From NCBI GenBank assembly GCA_944389085.1, contig CALXLB010000097.1, forward strand, positions 1 to 48,089: DNA of 48,089 nucleotides, read 5' to 3'. This DNA comes from an uncultured Spirochaetaceae bacterium (GTDB lineage Bacteria > Spirochaetota > Spirochaetia > Sphaerochaetales > Sphaerochaetaceae). Positions 23,973 through 32,490 of this stretch are shown piece after piece. Under the pieces are notes generated by a model. The model saw only the letters and a program-made list of their open reading frames with translations, was not told the DNA's origin and did no database searches. How positions within the stretch are numbered: the first letter of the stretch is position 1; every line of letters begins with the position of its first letter. A program made the translations under genes and the position numbers.

Positions 23973-25293
23973 CAGCAGGAAAGTACCAAGGCGCATTGCC
24001 CAGACCATATTGAATTCACTGAAAGGCGGTGTCGTTCCCCGGATAGGACTGCCTTATATAACAGTCGGAAGAAAGAATGAGATAGAAGCCCTTCTTCATG
24101 ACATCTCAATCATCTCTGAAGGAGGTGCTTCCTTCCGGTTCATCGTCGGCAGATATGGCTCTGGAAAGAGTTTCCTTCTGCAGGCTATCAGAAATTATGC
24201 GATGGACAGGGGTTTCATCGTCTCAGATGCCGACCTTTCTCCAGAAAGAAGACTGAAAGGAACATCCGGCCAGGGATTGGCAACATACAGGGAACTCATC
24301 AGCAATCTGTCAACAAAGACAAAGCCGGAGGGAGGTGCCCTCAGCTTGATACTGGACAGATGGATCAGCTCAATCCAAAGCGAGGCTGCAAACGAAACCG
24401 GCCTACTGCCTGGAAATCCTTTATTGTCAGAGGCTGTAGACAGGAAAATCTATGCTGTCACATCATCGATAAGTGAGCTTGTACATGGCTTCGAATTTGC
24501 AAAACTCCTCTCCTTTTACTATCACGCATATCTCGAAGGCGATGATGATATGAAAGCAAAGGTCTCAAAATGGTTCAGAGGCGAATACAGTACAAAGAGA
24601 GAAGCAAAAGAGGAACTTGGAATCAATATCATCATTACAGATGATGACTGGTATGATTATCTCAAGATATTCGCCCTCTTCTTCCGTCTGGCAAAATACG
24701 AAGGCATAATCATCATGATTGATGAACTGGTAAACCTTTATAAGATTCCATCATCAATCACAAGACAGTACAACTATGAAAAACTCCTGACAATTTATAA
24801 CGATACATTGCAGGGAAAAGCAAAGTATATCGGATTTCTGATGGGAGCAACGCCACAGGCTCTGGAAGACAGAAGAAGAGGCCTCTACAGCTATGAAGCC
24901 CTCCGTTCAAGGCTGCAGGAAGGAAAATTTTCCAGACCCGGTACAAGAGACCTCCTCGCTCCTGTCATACATCTGGAACCTCTGACACCGGAAGAAATGC
25001 TTATTCTCTGCGAGAAACTTGCACTGATACATGCGGATCTCTACAGCTATGAAAGGAAGATTGGAACAGAAGAACTGACAGAATTCATAAAACTCGAATA
25101 CAGCCGGATAGGAGCTGAGGAGAATATCACGCCACGTGAAGTCATCCGTGATTTCATAGAACTGCTGGATCTGCTTTATCAGAATCCAGGGATGACACTG
25201 AAAGAGATGCTGCAATCCGATGAATTCGAATACACAGCTTCTGGAGCAGTCTCAGACACAGCAGATGAAGCATTTGAAGGGTTCTCCATATGA
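23965..25293 (+). CDS. sngB: Shango defence protein SngB, BrxD-like P-loop ATPase (DUF2791)
   Basis: A 442-residue ATPase with Walker A GRYGSGKS (62-69) and Walker B IIIMIDELVNL (Asp253-Glu254). The N-terminus RRIAQTILNSLKGGVVPRIGLPYITVGR is typical of the DUF2791/BrxD-type ATPases. The middle carries KGTSGQGLATYRELI and a long helical region. The start ATG at 23965 lies inside the end of sngA and is served by GGAGG in that gene. The stop overlaps sngC by ATGA. BrxD is also known from type 2 BREX next to a BrxHI helicase, but no other BREX gene (pglX, pglZ, brxC) is present here, so Shango is the better name. Confidence 0.88.
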   Translation: MADSRKVPRRIAQTILNSLKGGVVPRIGLPYITVGRKNEIEALLHDISIISEGGASFRFIVGRYGSGKSFLLQAIRNYAMDRGFIVSDADLSPERRLKGTSGQGLATYRELISNLSTKTKPEGGALSLILDRWISSIQSEAANETGLLPGNPLLSEAVDRKIYAVTSSISELVHGFEFAKLLSFYYHAYLEGDDDMKAKVSKWFRGEYSTKREAKEELGINIIITDDDWYDYLKIFALFFRLAKYEGIIIMIDELVNLYKIPSSITRQYNYEKLLTIYNDTLQGKAKYIGFLMGATPQALEDRRRGLYSYEALRSRLQEGKFSRPGTRDLLAPVIHLEPLTPEEMLILCEKLALIHADLYSYERKIGTEELTEFIKLEYSRIGAEENITPREVIRDFIELLDLLYQNPGMTLKEMLQSDEFEYTASGAVSDTADEAFEGFSI

Positions 25294-27518
25294 ACATCTT
25301 TTCCCGCTATGCCCCGTTCATTCAGGATTATATCTACCGGTCAGGATGGAAAGCATTGAGAGCTGTACAGAATGCAGCAGGCGATGCCATTTTCAACACA
25401 GATAGCAATGTGCTGATTTCCGCCTCAACCGCATCCGGAAAGACAGAGGCCGCATTCTTTCCTATTCTCACGCTGCTTCATGAAAATCCCTCTTCAAGCG
25501 TAGGTGTTCTCTACATAGCCCCATTGAAAGCACTGATCAACGATCAATTCAGCAGGCTCGGGGAAATCTGTGAAGAAGAGGGAATATCTGTAACGAAATG
25601 GCATGGAGATGCAAGCGAGACGGGCAAGAGAAAACTACTGAGAAAACCTTCCGGAATACTCCAGATCACCCCCGAGTCCCTTGAATCATTGCTTATCAAC
25701 AAGCATATGGAGATTCCGCATCTCTTCGGAGACCTCCGTTTCATCGTAATCGATGAGATCCACTCACTGCTGAGAGGAGACAGAGGATTGCAGACCTTCT
25801 CTCTTATAGAGCGGCTTTCAAGAACAGCTGATTGCGACCCCAGAAGAATCGGACTCTCTGCAACCATAGGAAATCTGGATGAAGCTGGACACTTTCTCTC
25901 AGCAGGAAGCAGACGAAGCACTGTAATACCCAGATTCGACGGGGGTAAAGAAATCTGGAAACTATCAATAGAGCACTTCTTCGTAACCTCTCCACAAGCA
26001 GATGAAGGCAGAAAAGAAATACTGGAAACACTATCTCCTGAGCCTCCCACGGATATCGCACCATCGGCAGCTGATCCCGCTTATGGTTATATCTTCGAAC
26101 ATACAAGAGGACACAAATGCCTCATATTCACTAACTCCAGGGAAGAATGCGAAGCAGTATGCCAGGCTCTGCGACAATATTGCGAAGCTAGACATGAGAA
26201 AGACAGGTTCCTCATACATCACGGCAATCTCTCCGCCTCTTACAGGGAAAGCGCTGAAGAAGAGATGAAGGATGATGATTCCTTCATGTCAGTCTGCGCC
26301 ACTGCAACGCTTGAGCTCGGTATAGATATCGGAAGACTTGAGAGAGCTTTCCAGCTTGATGCCCCATTCACGGTATCAGCCCTTCTGCAGCGTCTTGGAA
26401 GAACAGGAAGGAGAGGGAATCCAGCTGAAATGCACCTTGTCATGAGAGAGGAGCATCCAGAACCAAGAGCCATGCTTGGCGCTATGATCCCATGGTATCT
26501 GATACAGGCTATAGCTCTGATACAGCTTTATGCAGAAGAGCGTTTTGTCGAACCACCAAGAGCTGGTCGGCTACCATATAGTCTTCTTTATCATCAGACA
26601 ATGAGTACACTAGCTTCATCGGGAGAGATGACACCCAGAGAGCTGGCATCCAGAGTTCTCTCCCTCTCTCCTTTTGCCGGAATCACCCAGGATGATTACA
26701 GAACGCTTCTTCTCCATCTTATTGAAACCGATCACATAAACAGGACTGAGAACGGGGGGCTCATTGTAGGTCTTACCGGAGAAAGGATAGTAAACAGCTA
26801 TCACTTCTACGCAGTTTTCAAAGAGAATGTGGAATACAGTGTACGTTCCGGCTCAGAAGAGCTGGGAACGATCGTCAAACCGCCTCCGGTGAATGACAAG
26901 ATTGCTATTGCAGGCAGAGTATGGATAGTCGATGAAGTGGATCATAAGCGGCGTATAGTCTACTGCACACTCGTCAAGGGAAATATACCAGCTTACTTCG
27001 GCGATGTTCCCGGAGATATACACACGCATATTCTTGAGAAAATGTACTCAGTACTTTCAGAAGAAAGAATATATCCATATCTGATGCAGCATGCCGCATA
27101 CAGGCTTCTGGATGCCAGAGACAGCTTCAGGAAATCCGGGATAAAGGACAGACCGCTTATTCATCTAGGCGGCAATATGTGGGCACTCTTCCCATGGCTT
27201 GGCACATATGCATTCCTTGCCCTTGAACGCTTTCTCAAGCTCCGCTGCGGTGAAAGGCTCAGTCTTAAGGGTCTCAATCCATCACGCCCCTACTACATGG
27301 AATTCACGATGAAAGCTTCTGAAGAGGAGTTCTATGAAATTATCACTGAAGAAGCAGAAAAGGATTTCGACCCGCTTGAGCTCGTATATCCCGATGAAGT
27401 TCCTGTCTTTGAGAAATATGATGAATTCGTGCCCCCAGCTCTTGTCCGCAAAGGCTTTGCATTAGGCGTTCTGGATATCGAAGGGATGAAAGAACGCATA
27501 TCAGAATGGAACTCATGA
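25290..27518 (+). CDS. sngC: Shango defence protein SngC, Lhr/BrxHI-like DEAD/DEAH helicase
   Basis: A 742-residue superfamily 2 helicase. Motifs in order: ASTASGKTEA (Lys51), APLKALINDQ, TPESLE, DEIH (155-158), GLSATIGN, FTNSREECEA, TLELGIDIG and LLQRLGRTGRRG. The C-terminal third (about 420-742) is the winged-helix/DUF1998-like extension expected of Lhr-type helicases and has no extra Cys-rich cluster. The ATG overlaps the sngB stop by four bases, so all three genes are translationally coupled. It probably unwinds or translocates on phage-derived nucleic acid together with SngB. All catalytic motifs are intact, so the system should be functional. Confidence 0.9.
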   Translation: MNIFSRYAPFIQDYIYRSGWKALRAVQNAAGDAIFNTDSNVLISASTASGKTEAAFFPILTLLHENPSSSVGVLYIAPLKALINDQFSRLGEICEEEGISVTKWHGDASETGKRKLLRKPSGILQITPESLESLLINKHMEIPHLFGDLRFIVIDEIHSLLRGDRGLQTFSLIERLSRTADCDPRRIGLSATIGNLDEAGHFLSAGSRRSTVIPRFDGGKEIWKLSIEHFFVTSPQADEGRKEILETLSPEPPTDIAPSAADPAYGYIFEHTRGHKCLIFTNSREECEAVCQALRQYCEARHEKDRFLIHHGNLSASYRESAEEEMKDDDSFMSVCATATLELGIDIGRLERAFQLDAPFTVSALLQRLGRTGRRGNPAEMHLVMREEHPEPRAMLGAMIPWYLIQAIALIQLYAEERFVEPPRAGRLPYSLLYHQTMSTLASSGEMTPRELASRVLSLSPFAGITQDDYRTLLLHLIETDHINRTENGGLIVGLTGERIVNSYHFYAVFKENVEYSVRSGSEELGTIVKPPPVNDKIAIAGRVWIVDEVDHKRRIVYCTLVKGNIPAYFGDVPGDIHTHILEKMYSVLSEERIYPYLMQHAAYRLLDARDSFRKSGIKDRPLIHLGGNMWALFPWLGTYAFLALERFLKLRCGERLSLKGLNPSRPYYMEFTMKASEEEFYEIITEEAEKDFDPLELVYPDEVPVFEKYDEFVPPALVRKGFALGVLDIEGMKERISEWNS

Positions 27519-27654
27519 AATCCTGCGTATACAATCCGACGGACATGAGGCAGATAAAAACAAATCAGACCGATGGCTTCTGCATATTCCAGCAAGATAA
27601 TGAACCGGACATATTCCATGCAGGAAGAATGATATTGCAGACTCTGTGTCATTG

Positions 27655-27706
27655 TATAATAATTTACTCAGTGCATTGAGTTAATTATCTCGATTCATTG
27701 AGTAAA
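27655..27706 (+). promoter_or_regulatory. Promoter and repeat-type operator of the DUF4143 ATPase gene
   Basis: A consensus TATAAT (27655-27660) is followed by a set of related half-sites: TTTACTCA (27663-27670), TTGAGTTAA (27676-27684) and TTGAGTAAA (27698-27706). The first and last form an inverted repeat with eight-base perfect arms, the first and second a tighter imperfect one, and the last two are direct repeats. They cover the expected transcription start and leader, so binding would repress. The gene's own AGGAGG follows. Confidence 0.65.
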
Positions 27707-27720
27707 TCGCAGGAGGGCTT

Positions 27721-28917
27721 ATGGAGAGATCTCGATATACAGAAACATTAAGACGTCGTCTCAAGGAAAAGAAGCGGTTCATACAGGTCATTGCCGGCCC
27801 GAGACAAGTCGGAAAAAGCACAATCATAGCTGATGTCCTTTCTACAATTGATATCCCATATGTCAGCGAAAGCGCTGATGATATCCCTGTCTCTGGTGAA
27901 GCTTGGCTAAAAGGCTTATGGGATAGAGCGAGAGATCTTACAAGACACTATGGTGAAGCTCTGGTCGTGGTTGATGAGATACAGAAAATCGCCAACTGGA
28001 GCGAGACTGTGAAGAATCTGTGGGATGAAGATAAGAGAACAGCAACAAATGTGAAAGTCCTCCTATCTGGTTCATCACGGCTCCTCCTCATGAAGGGGCT
28101 TTCGGAATCACTCCAAGGACGGTTCGAGTTGATTCCTATCCCTCACTGGTCCTATGCAGAGATGAAGGATGTGTTTGACTTCTCTTTAGATGAATTCATA
28201 TATTTCGGTTCATATCCAGGACCTGCCGAACTCATAGGGGATGAGAAACGCTGGAAAGCATACATACGCGACTCAATCATGGAACCAAGCATCACAAGGG
28301 ATATCATCATGCTGACACCTATTCAGAAGCCGGCGCTCCTGAGGCAGCTCATGGAACTAGGATCATATTATTCAGGGCAGATTCTGCCATTCGACCACAT
28401 GCTCGGGCAGCTTTCCGATGCCGGGAACACTACGACATTGGCGTATTATCTCGATCTTCTGAAACAGAGCGGCCTACTTGCAGGGTTGCAGAAATACTCG
28501 GGAAGTGAGGTTCGAAAGCGAGCCTCCAGTCCAAAGCTTCAGGTCTTCAACAATGCGCTCATGTCATCAAGGCATCCACTGGATTTCTCCAAGGCAAAAG
28601 AGAATGACACATTCTGGGGCCGGCTTGTGGAATCAGCCGTAGGAGTACACCTCATCAATTCAATAGCAGGAGAAGATGTTAATCTCGGCTATTGGAGAGA
28701 AAAGCAAGATGAAGTTGATTTCGTTCTATATAACGAATATTCCACAGTTGCATTTGAAGTGAAAAGCGGTGGTAGAACATACGGCAAAGGCATGGATACC
28801 TTCCTGAAAAGATATCCGGAGAGTAAGGTGTTTTCCGTATCTGCAAAGAATGATTCCAATTCATCAACGATTCCATTGGAGGAATTTCTGCTCGGAAATC
28901 CTTTGTCATATCTCTGA
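27721..28917 (+). CDS. AAA-family ATPase with C-terminal DUF4143 nuclease-like domain
   Basis: A 398-residue protein of the large AAA_14/DUF4143 group. Walker A is GPRQVGKST (Lys32) and Walker B is LVVVDEIQK; SGSSRLLLMKGLSESLQGRF is the sensor region with the arginine-rich stretch typical of the family. The DUF4143 part (about 195-398) ends in LGYWREKQDEVDFVLY and VAFEVKSGG, a PD-(D/E)xK-like arrangement (Asp, then E-x-K). Biological roles are unsettled. The family is mobile, abundant in anaerobes and often lies in accessory regions. AGGAGG precedes the ATG. The repeats in its promoter suggest self-limited expression. It follows the Shango genes but has its own promoter. Confidence 0.9.
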   Translation: MERSRYTETLRRRLKEKKRFIQVIAGPRQVGKSTIIADVLSTIDIPYVSESADDIPVSGEAWLKGLWDRARDLTRHYGEALVVVDEIQKIANWSETVKNLWDEDKRTATNVKVLLSGSSRLLLMKGLSESLQGRFELIPIPHWSYAEMKDVFDFSLDEFIYFGSYPGPAELIGDEKRWKAYIRDSIMEPSITRDIIMLTPIQKPALLRQLMELGSYYSGQILPFDHMLGQLSDAGNTTTLAYYLDLLKQSGLLAGLQKYSGSEVRKRASSPKLQVFNNALMSSRHPLDFSKAKENDTFWGRLVESAVGVHLINSIAGEDVNLGYWREKQDEVDFVLYNEYSTVAFEVKSGGRTYGKGMDTFLKRYPESKVFSVSAKNDSNSSTIPLEEFLLGNPLSYL

Positions 28918-29101
28918 AAAGAATGCAAAAGGACTAAACGGAAAATAGAATTAATACAAATTCTTGATCCTTATCTTTGGTCCAGTGTACGGAACGGGAA
29001 AGATATTGATTTAAAAGATAAAACAAACCCCTTCCCGCCTCCTGATTCATGAAGAACAACGAGAAGAGCTGCCAATTGATAAAAACTGAAAATAAAAGAC
29101 T

Positions 29102-29174
29102 TGGAGCCGACGAGACTCGAACTCGCCACTTTCAGATTGCGAACCTGACGCTCTACCAGATGAGCTACGGCCCC
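29102..29174 (-). tRNA. tRNA-Ala (anticodon CGC)
   Basis: A 73-nt cloverleaf reads well on the minus strand. The acceptor GGGGCCG pairs with CGGCTCC including the G3-U70 wobble that marks alanine tRNAs. The D arm is GCTC/GAGC; the anticodon stem TCAGG/TCTGA holds loop TTCGCAA, so the anticodon is CGC for GCG codons; the T arm has TTCGAGT. The discriminator is A. The CCA end is not encoded (AG follows), so a CCA-adding enzyme is needed. T-rich sequence follows the 3' end. Confidence 0.96.
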
Positions 29175-29248
29175 GATGGTTAATTAATCTATCATGCTTT
29201 CATCCCATCTTCAAGCAGACAGGATGAAGCATATAGTGTTCAGACTGC

Positions 29249-29737
29249 TCAGAAATCCCAGCCAAAGCCGATTGATGGAAGAGGAACAATGAAAGTAGGA
29301 TTCTTGCCATAGTCCTCACCAATCTGTCCGAGATCCGTAATAAAGCCTGTTCCAAGGCGGATGAACATATCCTGTGTGATCTTGAAATCGAAATCCGCAG
29401 TGACAAAGAAATCCAGTCCAAGAGCAGGATTGAGGCCCAGAATGACACCAGCTCCAAGGATGAAATCACAGCTGGAACTTATATCTGTCTGATAAGCATA
29501 ACCAACACTTACATCGATATCGCTCATCGAGAGAGTTGTTCCGATAAGCATTCCATGTCCTCTCTCGAAATCGAGGTCAACCTCTGCATCGATGTTGAAT
29601 TTATAGCTGGCATTATTATTGATTGTCAGCTCACCATATGTTCCCTGTCCACCGACAACCAGACTGATATCAACAGCAGCCAGCGTTGAAACAGCTGCGA
29701 CAAGTACGATAAGTACCGCCAAAACACGTTTTCTCAC
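29249..29737 (-). CDS. Small outer-membrane-like beta-barrel protein
   Basis: A 162-residue secreted protein with a signal peptide (MRKRVLAVLIVLVAAVSTLAA, cleavage near residue 21) and then alternating amphipathic strands (about eight), for example ISLVVGGQGTYGELTI and DVSVGYAYQTDI. The protein ends GFGWDF; a terminal Phe is the usual sorting signal for outer-membrane barrels. The start is GTG at 29737, which overlaps the dipeptidase stop as GTGA and follows GGAGG. It is the last gene of a six-gene operon. No specific porin family was recognised. Confidence 0.8.
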   Translation of the reverse strand: MRKRVLAVLIVLVAAVSTLAAVDISLVVGGQGTYGELTINNNASYKFNIDAEVDLDFERGHGMLIGTTLSMSDIDVSVGYAYQTDISSSCDFILGAGVILGLNPALGLDFFVTADFDFKITQDMFIRLGTGFITDLGQIGEDYGKNPTFIVPLPSIGFGWDF

Positions 29738-30702
29738 ATTTCCTCCTCTGCCGCAAGGAAAACCCTTCTGGCATTATCTTCCCACATTTTATCAACAACT
29801 GATGATTTCATTCCAGCTTTCAGAAGAGCCTCCTGAAGAATGAACAGTTTATCAGGAGAGGGAATCTCAAGATTTCCTTCAATTCCATCGAAATCTGTTC
29901 CGACAGCCAGAATATCCTCACCGGCCGTGTTATAAATATGCATTACATGTCTGACCATATCCTCTACTAGGCTTACTGCATCTTCTGCATTCCTTGCCTT
30001 TTCATCATGAAGGAAAGCAGGACAAAGATTAAGACCGACAACACCTCCGGTGGAGGCAATCATGCAAAGCTCCTCATCCGTAAGATTTCTGGAAACAGCT
30101 GTAATGCTCCTGGAATTGGAATGAGTAGCTACGACAGGAAGCTTCGAATATCTTACTACATCTCTCAATCCCCCATCACTGAGATGGGAAACATCCACCA
30201 AAATTCCAAGCCTGTTGCATTCCTCTACAGCTTCTATCCCCTTTTTCTTCAGTCCACTCGACATTATTTCCATGTCATTAGAATTAGGATATCCAAGCTC
30301 ATTCTCCCAGTTCCAGGTCAGACCGAAGATTTTCACACTCCAGTCCTTAAGCATTGAAATCCTCGAAATATCACCTTCTATCGCACCACCTTCTTCAGTT
30401 GTCAGAATGGCGTGCAAAAAAGGCTCACCCAGCTCTCTGGCAGAGCGGAGGATAGGAATCGAAGCTTTCTCCATCTCGTAAACAAAACGGTCATGAAGCT
30501 CTGTGAGTATCTGCCAGGGAGTCTTTCCACGATGACTTTCAGGAACAAGGTCATGCATAGGCGTGAAAAGTGCAAAGCATTGGCCATGGCTAGAAGCCCT
30601 TAAGAGCTTAGCTTTATTAATATGCAGCGTGTTGTTCTCGATAGATTCCTCTGAATTGTTCTTCCAAAGCGCATAAATAGTGTCAGAATGAAGATCGATC
30701 AT
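29734..30702 (-). CDS. Membrane dipeptidase family M19 (renal dipeptidase-like)
   Basis: A 322-residue zinc dipeptidase with a TIM-barrel fold. Metal and substrate motifs seen: IDLHSDT at the N-terminus (His5, Asp7), TTEEGGAIEGD (bridging Glu), VDVSHLSDGG, VATHSNSRSI (second-site His), and VGTDFDGIEG. M19 enzymes cleave L,L- and L,D-dipeptides. No signal peptide, so cytosolic despite the family name. It overlaps its neighbours by four bases on both sides. With the outer-membrane protein and a glycosidase-like gene it may serve peptide or peptidoglycan fragment use, but this is only context. Confidence 0.9.
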   Translation of the reverse strand: MIDLHSDTIYALWKNNSEESIENNTLHINKAKLLRASSHGQCFALFTPMHDLVPESHRGKTPWQILTELHDRFVYEMEKASIPILRSARELGEPFLHAILTTEEGGAIEGDISRISMLKDWSVKIFGLTWNWENELGYPNSNDMEIMSSGLKKKGIEAVEECNRLGILVDVSHLSDGGLRDVVRYSKLPVVATHSNSRSITAVSRNLTDEELCMIASTGGVVGLNLCPAFLHDEKARNAEDAVSLVEDMVRHVMHIYNTAGEDILAVGTDFDGIEGNLEIPSPDKLFILQEALLKAGMKSSVVDKMWEDNARRVFLAAEEEM

Positions 30703-31667
30703 CGTTTCTTCCCCAGCAGCAGGCCAAGGGACTCACGCCGTAGAGGAATACGGGAATCAGGATGGCCATCTGCGGAAAAATAACAATACCAGGTCTCCTC
30801 GTTCTCTTTGTATCGAAGGTCGCACGATGTAATATACCCCGCGGCCCATCCAGAGTCCGGCGTTGTCTGCATTATTGCTGAATCCCGGAAATGGATACCA
30901 TCATTGCTGTCTGAAAACATCATCAGAGAGCATGACTTACCTTTTTTCCTGTCATAATAACGTGTACAGCTCACAGCAGCCATGCCATCGGAACAAGCGA
31001 TAAGACGGACGGAACCAGCTGCAAGATTACGGTAACGGCTCTCTGGATCTGTGGCAATCACAACTTCATCCCCTACTTCATATGGTCCTTCAAGATAATA
31101 TGATTCAGCATATAAAAGGCTTCCCGCTGTCCTCTCTCCGCTATCATACATCCGGACTTCTCCAGCTCCGAAATACAGCCTGTATCGACCATTCCACTGA
31201 AGAATCTGAGGTCGTGACACACGTCTTTTTCCACCTCGCCAGGAGGAAAGAGGCACATCCTGAGAATCAAGAATCTTACGTGGCTCTGACCAGAGAGCCA
31301 GATCAGAAGAACTGGAAAGCATGATTCTGGATGATGTACTGTTTCCACCCTTCTTCTTCAGTGTTCTTGCATGAATCTCAAAGAGCATGTAATAAATACT
31401 GCCCTCTTTATAGATAAATGGCGAATGAGCCCGGGGAAAGACCAGATGTTCCCTCTTCCATTCCAGACCGGAAGTCGATGTATAGTGCTCAATCCCTCTC
31501 CATGTATGTGCAAACAGATGCCAGATGGAATCAGGGGATTCATCCGGCAGCAGAAACGCAGGATCAGAGAGGCGTGGTGTCAGCAGCGGTGTACCTGTCG
31601 CTATAGGTTCATCGTTGAATGAATACCAGTAGATATCATCGAGAGAACGTACGGACAATAAGCGCAA
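30699..31667 (-). CDS. Beta-propeller glycosidase-like protein (GH43/GH130-type fold)
   Basis: A 322-residue protein with repeated beta-propeller blade patterns: DPAFLLPDESPDSIWHLFAHTW, AHSPFIYKEGSIYYMLFEIHA, VSRPQILQWNGRYRLYFGAGE and WAAGYITSCDLRYKENEETWYCYFSA (positions about 36, 80, 150 and 265). This resembles five-bladed glycoside hydrolases such as GH43, GH32 or GH130 relatives. I cannot fix catalytic residues or substrate. The start is TTG at 31667 with GGGAG upstream, three bases after the preceding gene's stop. No signal peptide is seen. The fold assignment is moderate. Confidence 0.72.
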   Translation of the reverse strand: MRLLSVRSLDDIYWYSFNDEPIATGTPLLTPRLSDPAFLLPDESPDSIWHLFAHTWRGIEHYTSTSGLEWKREHLVFPRAHSPFIYKEGSIYYMLFEIHARTLKKKGGNSTSSRIMLSSSSDLALWSEPRKILDSQDVPLSSWRGGKRRVSRPQILQWNGRYRLYFGAGEVRMYDSGERTAGSLLYAESYYLEGPYEVGDEVVIATDPESRYRNLAAGSVRLIACSDGMAAVSCTRYYDRKKGKSCSLMMFSDSNDGIHFRDSAIMQTTPDSGWAAGYITSCDLRYKENEETWYCYFSADGHPDSRIPLRRESLGLLLGKKR

Positions 31668-31670
31668 AGC

Positions 31671-31979
31671 TCACTCTCCCATGTTCCTTCTGTTCTTCTT
31701 AGGAGTGAAAATAGGATCAAGATTCTCCTCAAAATTGAATCTGGCACTCGCCCATTTGATAATCCGTGAATAAATGAGGAATGAAAGAACTATCGATCCT
31801 CCGAACCAGAGAAGCGGGAGCACGAAGCTCATTGCAGGCAGATTTCCGATATTGGGGAATACCGAAGGCAACGCCACAAAAAGCAGCAGGAAGAACAGAA
31901 AGAAGAAGACTATCATCAATATAAGATTGAAAATCGTAGCACCAATCATAAAGAGTGCAGTCTTAACTTTTTTAGTCAT
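31671..31979 (-). CDS. Small membrane protein downstream of lspA
   Basis: A 102-residue protein with two strong hydrophobic segments (about 8-38 and 48-70) and a basic, cytoplasmic-looking tail with FNFEENLDPIFTPKKNRR. It overlaps the end of lspA by eight bases. Similar short proteins accompany lspA in some spirochetes under informal names, as I recall. No function is known; a link to lipoprotein export is only guilt by association. Confidence 0.75.
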   Translation of the reverse strand: MTKKVKTALFMIGATIFNLILMIVFFFLFFLLLFVALPSVFPNIGNLPAMSFVLPLLWFGGSIVLSFLIYSRIIKWASARFNFEENLDPIFTPKKNRRNMGE

Positions 31980-32490
31980 GTTTTTTCCCTCCTTTAGGAA
32001 AAAGAAGCGTGATAATCAAGAATATAACCGAAAGAACGACGGCGGCATCAGCGATATTGTAAGTAGGAAATCTTTCCATACCCAGAAAGCCGTAGTTGTT
32101 CGTTGAAATCCAATCAACAACTCTCAATGAGCGGAATATCCTGTCAATGAGATTCCCGATGCCTCCTCCGACAATGCCCGCAAGGCACCAGCGCTGTGCT
32201 GCAGTCACCTCATCATCGAAGCGGTGGGAGATTATCGCATAGGAGAGCAGAACCATCAGAATCAGCGGCAAGCCAATGAAGAAGATGTATTTTATCCACT
32301 CAGGAAGCCCCGCCCCCAGCGAGAAAGCTACAGCATCGTTGCGGACATGGCAGATCCAGAGAAAATCTCCGAAGAATCTTGCCCCTACATTTCCTTCGGG
32401 GATGGCATGAACAACAATAGCTTTACTGACCTGATCGAGAACAATCACAAGTAAAGACAACAGGAATGGCAGATATCTACTCTTTTTCAA
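31972..32490 (-). CDS. lspA: Lipoprotein signal peptidase (signal peptidase II)
   Basis: A 172-residue inner-membrane aspartyl protease that removes signal peptides from diacylglyceryl-modified prolipoproteins. It has four membrane segments and the two catalytic aspartates Asp126 (LRVVDWIS) and Asp148 (TYNIADAAV), as well as VLDQVSKAIV near the N-terminus and GGGIGNLIDRIF. The length is normal. The ATG overlaps the Nif3-like gene by four bases. It would mature the lipoproteins predicted in this window (ZnuA and the 15245 gene). Confidence 0.94.
   Translation of the reverse strand: MKKSRYLPFLLSLLVIVLDQVSKAIVVHAIPEGNVGARFFGDFLWICHVRNDAVAFSLGAGLPEWIKYIFFIGLPLILMVLLSYAIISHRFDDEVTAAQRWCLAGIVGGGIGNLIDRIFRSLRVVDWISTNNYGFLGMERFPTYNIADAAVVLSVIFLIITLLFPKGGKKHD

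Noticed and set aside
22203..27518. BREX type 2 locus
   Set aside because: BrxD-like and BrxHI-like proteins are present, but pglW, pglX, brxC and pglZ are not. The TerB gene completes the Shango set instead.
28918..29101. Terminator or attachment site between the DUF4143 gene and the tRNA
   Set aside because: Short inverted repeats (AGAATT/AATTCT, CGGGAA/TTCCCG) exist but without a T tract, and no copy of the tRNA 3' end is present here.
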